DNA from: Nematopogon swammerdamellus
Lineage: Eukaryota > Arthropoda > Insecta > Lepidoptera > Adelidae
Direction: 5' to 3'
Length of the DNA stretch: 64,000 nt
NCBI GenBank assembly: GCA_946902875.1
Contig: OX336344.1
Location: 16,203,791-16,267,790 of the forward strand
Shown: in pieces, positions 23,501 to 35,500 of the stretch
How the letters are laid out: every line of letters begins with the position of its first letter
Position numbering within the stretch: position 1 is the stretch's first letter
Made by a program: the position numbers and the translations under genes
Notes under the pieces: model-generated
What the model saw: only the letters and a program-made list of their open reading frames with translations
Told to the model about the DNA's origin: nothing
The model's database searches: none

Positions 23501-26500
23501 GGCAAGAGGAGAATGCTGCTGTGCGGCCGTCTTTCGTCCAGTACGATGGTACCAACTCATTGTCCTACAATTTGAGCCTATACCGCCTGGTGTATGGGCT
23601 AATTCAACATTTTGCGCTTGGATATGGAATTGGTCCAATAGTCAGACATAATTTTTTGTCATGTTTTAAGATGATGAACATAATCTGGTTTACGAGATAA
23701 TATTTACGCGATAAGATAAGATAAAACTATACGATGTTATTATGGCCGCATAGTTTATTATCATTCTTTATTGCTCAGTGCAGTTTATATCTGCTCCTAT
23801 CATTCACGCTTACTGCGAATGATACCTTCAAATTGTATACTTGATAAGTTTCGAGAAGCTTGGAAATTTTAAACTAACATTTGGGATTTGAAAAAAGGAC
23901 ATGGATGTGATGGATGATGCAAGAAAAATAAAATCAAGTCAAAATGGATAAACTAAGCAGCTGTTCCCAAATAGTGGTACACGTACCCCCAGGGGTACGC
24001 AGGGCCAAGAGAAGGGGTACGCGTGGGCGGGATTAGCGGCTACATTTTATTATTTTACTGATAATGATAAACATTTTAATTTCATTTAATAATGACCCAT
24101 TTCATATTATTTTCTAAATAGATGAACCTAATATCGAATTAAGGGGTAGTATGGTTAGACTTAAAAATAAAAATAATAACCGTATGAAATAATTTTACTC
24201 AGTAGTGCTTTGGTCTCAAAAAATTTGCTAACGAATGAAACATGGGAACTGCTGATGTAAAGAGATCTGATTGATGTAGGTACTTCCATAAAATTTGAGC
24301 CATTGAAAATAAAAAAAAAAAAACGTGACCGCAATGTACTTATAAGACTCGACATTAGAATGAAAATAATACAAAGTAATGTAAATCACACTTATCTCCT
24401 CTCGAAATCATAATATAATGTATGAGCGTGACACGTCTCTATAGTCTGTTTTTTTGGAAGACGGAGTAAATTGACGTTTGACTGAAATTAGAGTGTCGCT
24501 TTGCACCACTAGTGATTGTAGTCGATGAAAATAGTATCGACTTTTACACGACACGACACACCTTCACACATATTATGCGCTACCTGTGGCGCTGCCTTAA
24601 ACACAACATTTTTCTAGCTAGATTTAGCTTAATATGTCGTCAATTAAATCCACAATAAGGTAAATATTAAGAGTTTACAGCATTTTATTAGTTAATCAAT
24701 CGATAAAAGTATTGATAGCAACTACATGCCTATTTAAAATTTGCCAGAAACTGGCAACACTCCAAACGTCACTTTCCTCCGTCTTGCAAAAAACAGAATA
24801 TAGTCGTAAAGTGGTCATATAACACTCGTATATATCTCTTGTCGCAGATGAACCAAGCTACGCACTTCCTGGACGGCTCCCACATATACGGCGCGAACAG
24901 CCAAGACGCGGCGGCGCTCCGCCAGACCACCGGCGGCCTCCTGAAGACGGACCGACTCGAGCACGGAGAGTTCCTGCCTCTACTCGACGATGCCAAGGAG
25001 AAATGCCTGCTGAACGGCAATGAGAATGTTTGCTTCAAGTCTGGTGAGTGAAGACCGATTTCCTGAAAAGCTAGTGTAACATAATCACATTGGCATGATG
25101 TTGGAATGTTCGTTCCGTGTCAATGACAGTCCAATTATGGCTAGAATATCTGGCCACAGATAGTAAAATAATGGTAAAACAAGAAAAAATATAGCAATGT
25201 GTGTTCACTAAAGCAAAAACACCAGTACTAGATTCTATCGCGCAAGTCTGCTCAGCGGACACTTCGTGGTCAAGCAGGATATGCCTTTCTGTTCTGTGCC
25301 TTGCGTTCAGAGTAAAATTAAGTGAAATGTTTCTATTTATGTATGGAAATGGTTGTATGATGTTCGATATGACAATATTTTATAAACATTTTAGGAAACT
25401 TTTAGTGTACTGTGTGGGGCCGGTACTTTAAAAGAATAGCCCCACTGCATCTCTCCTTGTGTATGTCGTAAAAGGCGACTAAGGGATATGACTCCCTTCT
25501 TATATTACTAGGTGGTAGGGTTTAACCCGCCCGGGTATGGTACCATCGCACTGAATGAAACGTCGGTCGAAACCGCTATGTAAATAGTTTGTGTTTTCCG
25601 TCCAGTTCAGTGTAGCCGGCACGACCGAAGGGAAGCACTGACATGGCGCCCGGTGTTATGGGCTGACATCAGGGTTGTTGTAGGTGATGTAGCCAACCGT
25701 GGCAGTTTCCATAAAAAGAAAAAAAAATAGAAAAAAAATACATTAAAAGGTGTAAAGTTGTGCCCACTTGTGCCCTTTCGTGCCCATCTGTGCCCACTTA
25801 TGCCAACCCACACACACCAGTACTAGATTCTAGCGCGAAACTGAACGCATCAAATGTACAGGTGACCTCCGTGCGAACATGCACCCATGGCTGAGCACGC
25901 TGCACACGGTGTGGGTGCGCGAGCACAACCGGCTGGCGCGCGAGCTGGCCACACTGAACCCTGCCTGGAGCGGCGACCGGCTGTTCCACGAGGCGAGGCG
26001 CATTGTCGTCGCTCAACTCCAGCATATCACATACAAGCATTGGCTGCCTAATCTCACTGGTGAGTTCTTTTTTTATTATTGTAAAGTTTATTTTGGCAAC
26101 GTCACACACGCACGTTGGAAATGGACCGGCCGACCGTTGAGGCTGGCCGTGGTTTGGATTCTACGTTAAACTGTAGGACCCTTCCCTTACCTTAGTCTTA
26201 GATGGTAGGATCGATACCGCCGCACTGAATGGAGCTTGGTCGAATCGGCTATGAAAATAGATTGTGTTTTCCGTCCAGTTCAGTGTAGACGACGCGACCA
26301 AAGGAAAGCACTGACATGGCGACTAGTTAAGGTATGATGGGCTGAAATCCCAGGTTAGGTGATGTAGCCAATCATGTCAAGTTACGTAAAAATTATCTGC
26401 TTCCTGTTGGGTTGTTAACTCTACTCTATTTACTCACATTTCCTTCTTGGTTGGTGTAAATTTTTTTTTAGCAACATGCACCAGAACAATAATTGTTCTA

Positions 26501-29500
26501 TAAAAACAACTCATCCACGAGAACAATTGATCCACGGCACTGAAATGTCAACATCTATATTCAGAGAAATGTTTACACCTAAAAGAATGAAATTTTACAA
26601 GTCATGGAGTGACCTTAGATATAAGGTGACCCTGCCTTGCCTCCGCATTTATAAACTGGTCATGTTTAGTCGTATCATGATCATTTAAGAGAGCATTTTA
26701 AGAGGAAAATGAAAAATAAAAGGGTCAATTTTGTTGGATTGTTTTTTTTTTTTGGAAATTAACTTTTGAAGACATATTTCTTCTATTCTCATACATTTAA
26801 TCCATGTTATTTTTTATTATTCGGATTATAATCTGATTCCAAGTTAAACTGTAGGTCCCTTCCCTTTTTACTTTACTAGGTGGTAGGGTTTATCCCGGCC
26901 GGGTTCATACCACCGCACTGAGCGAAACGTCGGTTGAAACGGCTATGTAAATAGTTCGTGTTTTCCGTCCAGTTCAGTGTAGCCGACATGAAATGAAGGG
27001 AAGCACTGACATAGCACCTAGTTCACCCAGTGTTATGGGCTGACATCACGGATGTTGTAGGTGATGTAGTCACCCGTGTCAGTTTCCATAAAAAAATTCC
27101 GTTTCACGTGCACAAGAAACACTTTCAGTATTCCATACCTTACTGCAGACAGCCTGTTTGCATGCATTCCTAATTTAGGTAATTAAATTTTCAGTATTTT
27201 AGCTTTAATTACGGAATGAGAACTTTACACCAAGCATAAACCTCTTAACAGATATATACATACATATAAGCATACAGTGTATGAGCTTGCAGCTATAGTC
27301 TGACCTCAGAAGTGCTAACTACAAGTTCAAACAATGATAATTGCAAAACCAACATTACCCAATGAAGAACCCTAAGATACCCACGTGAAGAGGGATTTCT
27401 GCGGTCCAAAGTATTACGTTTCTTAGAAGCAACTTGGGTGCTAATAAGTTTGTTACTGGCACTAATGGATAGGAAGATGCATATCATTAATTCAATGTAC
27501 TAATAAAACTGTTATCACCTGAATGAAACATAATTTTGTCCAAGTGCCCAATTTCAAAAAGGTGGACCTTTGGTAATTTTGAAACCAAAGCATTCTTGTT
27601 AGAATTTCGCATATCTAAAATCTCCATAGTATGCTCCACACATGTCTTTACGTTCGATATAACCTTGCCTACTTGCTGTGTTTTATGAAAAATGCTAAAA
27701 TAATTTTGCATTTTATTCATTGTGTGTGTCACAGTCATGTTTTCAAATTGGGCATCCACTTCCACCACACAACCTCAGACCTCACGACCAGCCAAGTAGA
27801 GAGTTGTGGGTGTTTCTCTCTGCCCGCAAACTAGTACCACTTGATCAACGACCTTTTTGCAAACAAAACCCCTCTGTCTCCAGCTTGTCCAGTCAGTATG
27901 TCCTCCGTGAATGCGACAAGTTACTGTGCACGATACTACACCTGTGATGTCATCCCGTAACACCTTGGTCAACTAGGTGCCCTCAAATGTATAAATAAAT
28001 AAAAGTCTGTTTATTTCACAAACACTTATAGACAATTGCAATTTATTAAATTGCAATCCCATTCTTTATATGGGTTTATATACAGGTGCGGCGCGAAAAC
28101 TGGCTGATTTGAATTTCGCGCCAAGCGGCGAGGTGGGGTCGGGAAAGGGCGGGAACCGACTCGTTCGAAATACGAAATCATGAAGTTTTGTTATCCGCAT
28201 AGTCAGTTCGCTCCATGAATTGGGCCGACGAATGAATTGAAACGAGCAGCGCGCGTTTGCCGTCGAGGCGTACTTTTTTACTGGCCGTTCCAGCGCCTCA
28301 TCTCTTTGAGAGGCGACCTTGTTTGGCCAGCCCGCTCCCCCGATTTGTCTCCTTGTGACTTTTTTTTATGGGGTTATCTGAAATCAATTATTTACAATGA
28401 CCGTCCAAGGAGCCTACCTCAACTGAAAAACAATGTACGCCAAGCCATCGCCAACATACCCGTCGATATGCTTAGAAGAGTTGAACGAAACTTCAGAAAT
28501 CGGGTAACTCAGTGCATCGACAATGAGGGCCGTCATTTGACCGATATCATCTTCAATACTATTTAATAAAAAAAATTAGATGATGTATGTTACAATAAAA
28601 ATAAATTACAGTGATATCTCTACTACTTTTTTTTTTATTGACTTTTCAAATCAGCAAGTTTCCACGCCGCACCCTGTACTTTCTTTACCGGTATTTACGT
28701 ACATTCTTTATACGTAAATACCGATAATTACGGGTAAATCTGTACACATAGCAACCCTCAAAGCTGTTTTGACAGTTAGACAGTGGAGCCAACATAACGG
28801 CGAAGGGAACTTTTAGTTGAAACGCTCTCTAGTGGTAGTATCGTGTGAGGGTGAGCGTGTGGGTGTAAGATGTTCATGCTATAACAGTGCTTCTCTTACA
28901 AAGCCGCTTTCCTCATACACCGACAGTGCCCTATAGCAAGACACAAGTAGCAGAACTAAGCATAACCGCTCGCCCGCAGGCCAATCCTTCCAGGACATGT
29001 ACGGGAGTTACGACACCGGCTACAACCACGACGTGGACCCAACCGTGACCAACTCGTTCGCGACGGCCGCGTTCCACTTCGTCAACTCTCTCCTCGACGG
29101 AGACATCCACCTCATGAGCAAGGACGGCAAGGTTGCAGACAGTGTGGAGCTGACGAAGCACTTCTACAAGCCGGCAGTGCTGACTGAAGCGGACGGGGTG
29201 GAGAAGATAGCGAGGGGCATGATACGGCAGCTCAGCCAGGGCATGGATTTCTATTACGCTGACGATGTAAGTATTGTACTGATTACCACCTTACCACTGG
29301 CCATCAGTACAATTAAATGATTAAAAAGAATATTTTCAAAATTCTTCTAAAACATAAAACGTTTGATTTTCCGGTGTTGGTTCGCGAGTCTCGGCCGAGA
29401 GACAAGTGTTTGATATTTTTAGTTATTTTCAATAAAAGCTTGGTCTTCCTTTCCGAGTTTGATTTGTACTAAATAGTTTAGCAGCATTCAGGCAGATGCC

Positions 29501-32500
29501 AAAGGAGAATATAGTTAAGAAAAGTAACTGGGAGTCTCTTGACTCTCAGTGCAGTATTGTTTTGTTGTTACTCGTGACCACCGAAAGCTCACCAAGGCAC
29601 GGTCAGAACTAGAACACCTTACCTCGCGAAACCACGCTCAGTGAGGCGCCATGCCAGCAGATTTACGGACTGTTGCTAGGCTGGTACTGTGTGGGGTCGG
29701 TACTTAATAAGAATAGTCCCACTGCATCTCTCCCCGTGCATGTCGTAAAAGGCGAGTAAGGGATAAGGACAAGATGCCGTGCATAAGGGCGACAGGATAG
29801 CCACCTCTCACCTTGGTGCGGTCTTTCCACCTCTCACCTTGGTGCGGTCTTTCCACCTAGTCATGCAGGCAGGTGGGCCTTCGTGCATTACTTGCTGCCT
29901 AATAGTTATCTTGTCCGAATACTTTGCTGAACGTGGTGGTCGGTGTTGTGCTGTAATGTACTTGCAGCACAATGCACAATGCTGCTTACTCTGATTATCG
30001 GGATACGGCGTGTGATGTGCGTGTGTGTGAGTGTGCTAGGGGGTCTAGCCTGTTGAACGTTTCAAGACACTCATGTTAAAGGATTCAGAAAACACACTCG
30101 CTGGAAGACAGTTCCACACCATGACAGTTCCACACCTTGTGAAACATGTTAGATAGATAGATAGAAATACTTTATTGCTCCAAAACATTTTACAGTAACA
30201 AACGATAAGTAGAGTGTTTTTATTTTACGAAGGCACGGGGGGTACGAGGTAGGAAGTGGTGCGAGAGGCGACCGCGCGGAGCTCAGTAGAGAACGAACTC
30301 GATGCCCGGTCTGTACACACGTTCTACACATCTCCGCGTCGCTCCGTCGAACCGAGTCGTTCCCTACTGAGCTCCGCGCGGTCTCACACCACTTCCTACC
30401 TCATACCCCTCGTGCCTTCGTAAAATGAAAACACTCTAATTTACATGAGGGGGCAAAGGCGGATGTGTTTGTTGGTATGTTTGTACAAGTGTTGTTGTTG
30501 TGTATCAGATGACGAGCGGCTGGCTGGGCGGGCTGGACGCGGTGGCTGTGGACGTGCAGCGAGGCCGCGACCACGGGCTGCCGGCGTACCACCAGTACAG
30601 AGCGCTCTGCGGCCTGCCGCAGGCCACCACCTTCCAGCACTTCTCCGATGTCATGCCTCAGGAGGTAACTGCTATTGTTGTATGTGTAGGCAGCGTACTG
30701 TGTGGGGTCGGTACTTAATAAGAATAGTCCCACTGCATCTCTCCCCGTGCCTGTCGTAAAAGGCGACTAAGGGATAAGCGGCCTGCAGACACCCCAGTCG
30801 ACTTGTGGCTTCCATGGAAGACATAGGCTGGCTGGGGTAGCTGGAGACTGCGGGGTTTTGCACGAAGGTCCCCAACCAAGCGGGATTAGATTGCAGGCCT
30901 AGAGCCAACCCCAAACCAAAACAACAATAACAACAACATGTCTAGACAGCACCCGCTGCGCCCGTCGTGTCGGCGCGTTACGCCTTCCTGTCGGACATAC
31001 GTGCCGCACCTTAAACAAATACTTGAGCCCGCAGCTCCGCTGGCGGTAGGTGTGGAACTGAGTTTGCGATGGCTTCACCGAACATATCCAGGCCCATCGG
31101 CAGTAGAGGAGGGTGTCAATCGAGGTCGGGACTAGCGAGTGGCCACTCTAAATTTCACGTTTCGGCTCGCATCAAGCTCTCGTCAGCTAGTCTGCGTTGG
31201 CTAGGACGCGGGGAACCACCAGTCCCGCTCTCGACCTCCCTCTCTCTACCTATCCATATTCTGTAGGATGCTTCCAGTGACGTTTTCGAAGCTCTCTCCA
31301 TATATGAGCTTAGCGTCGATCTTGGCAGCCCTAGTCATTGTAATAGCGAATCCGATTTAAATAGGATATAAACAAATTTTCCCCGACTGTTCCCTTTCGG
31401 CCCCACTGCTCAGCTCATATTAATAATGGTATGATGCTATATAGCCTTCCGGAGATATGTCATATTATATAGGGAAAACCGCAAAACGTTGAGCCGTTCT
31501 TGACTTATAAACGAATATAATTACATACAGACGGCACATGATGGATTTTATATTGTGAACTATCGCAATATATGTTAACAATAATTTGCATGAGGTTGCA
31601 AAGGTGGATTTATCCCTTACAGAGATTTCTTCCAGTCGGTCTTACTTAAGGCCGATTTCACCACCTTCGTCTAAAATGTAACTGCCAGTTGACTCCTGTC
31701 AAATGTATGAGAAATGTCACTTCAATCAATCAATAACTTTTGGACTTGACTTCCCCTCAGGACTAGGTGGTTAAAATGGCAATTAGGGTGAATTTATTAG
31801 TTACGTTTTCGGTGATGAGTCCAATGAATTGAAATGAAGTGAACATTATATTATGAATTATGTTAACGTTTTCGGTTATGCCGTACTTACTACATACGAC
31901 TTACTTTGTTCGGCGTTTCCTCTCCTGCTCCGGAGGCAAACGCGAGACGGGAGACAAAACATCGACCAAAGTTAGTCATCTTTAGTTCTTCATCTTTAGT
32001 CATCTTTAGTATGTTCAGTTCAGTGTAGCCGGCACGACCGAAGGGAAGCACTGACGTGGCACCAAGTTCACCTGGTGTTATGGGCTGACATCACAGATGT
32101 TGCAGGTGATGTAGCCAACCGTGTCAGTTCCCATACAAAAAAAAAAAAAAATAAGTACACCGCGTACAATTCCGAAAACATTAACATAATGTGTAAAGGT
32201 AAAAGTCTAAACGAACATATATTATCAAGCTGCTAGTTCTTGTTACCTTGAAAATTACTTTACGTGGGTACAAATACAAACTTAGGCGCACAATTTAATT
32301 GTATTGTGTATTGAGATATCACCTGTGTGAACATTTGAGTAAACACTAAGAATACTTATGTATTCCAGCTTGGAGTGTGCTTTATTTTTAATTTACTATT
32401 ATTAGAATGTTCTGCAGTAAGGCCAGGAAATGAAAATTTAACAAATTTTATCTCAAGTTAAAATCTCGACTACACAACACTTTATTGATTGATTCCTACC

Positions 32501-35500
32501 TCTTAGATCACCTTCTCGACTAAACTAACATGTTTGTTAAATATATTAGCAGCAATTTGTCAAATTTTTACCAGAATTGCTCAACCAATTAGCTCCACTT
32601 CCGTCTGTACACTTAAATTGATTTGTCACGGCGTTTTAACAACCTTTAATTAGTTGGACCACTTTGTTGGCTGCTGAGTTTAAACATTTTGTTTGTGTCG
32701 GAAGGCGGTTGACAAATTACTTATCAGACTAAATTGACAGCCTATACTGTTGTCGAAGAAAATATTTTAAATGCAACACTGCTTTTTCGAATGTTCAAAT
32801 GTTTTAAGTAATCGTACTTCCCAGATCGTTTAAATAAGATTTTCGAAGAAAAAAAGTTCGAATTTGGATGGAAATTATTTCTAAAGTCCCCTCTAAAAAA
32901 GTCAGTCTCAAAATAAAGATGAAAAAGCATAGGTGATTGTATTTCAAATATAAATTAAAATTAGAAGAACTGGCTTGAATGTGCATGTACTGAACTGTTG
33001 CTGAGGTATCTTCTAATGAAATCTGATGAAAACGAAATTTAAAATTTCCAGAATATGTTTTCATATTGATAAGACATATAATGAATGGTCTTCACCAGTG
33101 CATTCGTAGCACTCCGAGGGTCGTGAGAGAAAAAAGAAACGCGGTGGTTGTAAATGCATGTATTAACAGGTTTGTTTTGTCGCAGACTATCGACAAGCTG
33201 AGCACGCTGTACACGGACGCACACGACGTGGACCTGGTGGTGGGCGCGATGGCGGAGAGGCCCGCGGCCGGCTCGCTCCTGGGACCCACGTTCACCTGTC
33301 TCATTAGTGAGTGCTGCTTTCTCCAGTTCCATTTTAACACACCACATGGCGGCCCGAGCAAACTTGGCGCTCTAGGCGACACACTGGAATGGCGCCCTTT
33401 TAACATTTTTTTCGACAAAATAAAAGACAAATAGATGAAGAAGAGATGAAGTGTGTAATTTTTATTCAAATAAATAATTAGAGCACATATATATGATTTA
33501 GTTACATAAAAGAGAGTGTATCCACCTTCTTTTGCTGTATAGAGTGAAATATGAAACTTTTTAAAATAAAACTATATAGAGCATAAAGTCATGTTAGTAC
33601 CCTAGGCCATCGAGCGCCCTAGGTCATCGTCTAGTTGACCTATATGAACGGGCCGCCCCTGACCACATGTTGGGAATGATGCCAAAATTCTCAATGTAAA
33701 ATTCAATTTCATTAAACATTCATGGGAATATTTGGATTTTTATGGCTAAACCGAATATACCCAGGCCCATTGGCTCCAACATGTTACATGAATGGTTCAC
33801 TTACGCTTACTTATAGAAAAAATGTTGTATTTGTGAACATTTTTTAGAAATAGTGATGTGATGAATCGTACTATGTAGGCAGTGGCAAACACTAAAAAAG
33901 TATCAAGCGAAGTTTCTCGCCAGTTCTTCTTCGCTGTGATATTCGAACTGGCAAAATGCAAAATGTTAAATGTTATAAAATATGACCAATCCGCGTGCAG
34001 TGTACTGTCTATGGATGATGAATAGAGAATAAAGAATTGGCATTAGAATCTAAACGAGAAGCCTTGTGAATAGGTGGTGAAATTTTTTGGGCAAGCTGCA
34101 ACGAGACACTTTATTTTACAATAGCTTTTGCCTGCAGCTTCGCTCGCGTGAAATTCGTATTTAAAAAGAAGAAAGTAAGTAAGCCCGCTACGGTACCTTT
34201 ATTTCGGTACCTTTATAATTCAGTTTGTATGAGAGCCACATCTTAGTGTAACAGGAACAAAATTTTATTTAGCCTATCCTGTGTCCCGTATAGTTATATG
34301 TGCTTCTACTAAGTTACATCAAATTCTGATGCTCGGTTTAAGAGTTATGGAGGAACATACAGAAAATATTTCTAAAAATCGTCAATTTAGTTTTAGTATC
34401 ATACACAGTGCCGGACTTGTACTGTTCTTAAGTATAGGCCAATTGTCTTTCGCCGCCCGCACAAAACATAAATAACATAGGATAAGAGTATTATTAAGTC
34501 GCAATGGGGACTTAAAACCTTTACCCAAATGATATTTAGCATTAAATAGATCGAAAACTCTTTCCACAAGTGACTTGCTTGAGTATTGCGTCCATAATCG
34601 CGCGCGAACTTCACGGCTTACACATACCAAAGCGCAAGTGTTACTTGTATGTAATATTCTTTAGCGCCTTCGGAAATCTGCCGCCCCCTGAAGTTTGCCG
34701 CCCCTTGGCCGCGGCCTATACGGCCTAATGGGAAATCCAGGACTGATCATACATAGAGTCTACAAACGCAATATCTCATAAAACTAAATTACTTAATTCA
34801 TGACCTTCCCTTACAGATTTTTCTTTATTTCACATATTGATGATTGATTGAAAATTGGTCAATAGCAAGGCACCGATGTATCAATAGCAATCGGTGCATG
34901 GGTGCATTGCTTGCATCCTAGTTTTAACATAGATTGCGCTTTGCAGAGGAGCAACTGTGGCGCACGCGCACTGGCGACCGGTTCTTCTACTCGCACTCGG
35001 AGGAGGCCGGCGGCTTCAGCAAGAAGCAGCTGCAGGAGTTGAGACGCGCGTCGCTGGCGCGCGTGCTGTGCGACAACGTCTCCGCGCTGCGCACCGTGCA
35101 ACGCGACGTCTTCACACCGCTCTCTGAACAGTCAGTACACTATTATTGATTGCTGTACAACGCATCCAGGCGGCCTGCGACACCCGAAAGACATTCCCGG
35201 CTCCTTTCATGAACACTTGGCTCGAAGACTCGTAACAAAAACGACACGCGCCGCCTCAACATTAGGTTACGGTTAATATATAGAAGACTTTATATTAACC
35301 CTGGTTATTATTTTTTTTTGAAACCACCAAAACATCACTCATACCACTTTCCTTCGAGCCGAAGTCTGCCGAAGTGTGCACGAAAGGAGCCGGGAATGTC
35401 TTTCAGATGTCGCACCGATCCAGGCGCAAAGTTATGTCGCTGGTGTGAAGTTAGTTTTGTGTTCAAATGCAAAACATTCGTCCGTTCTTCGTTCATAAAA

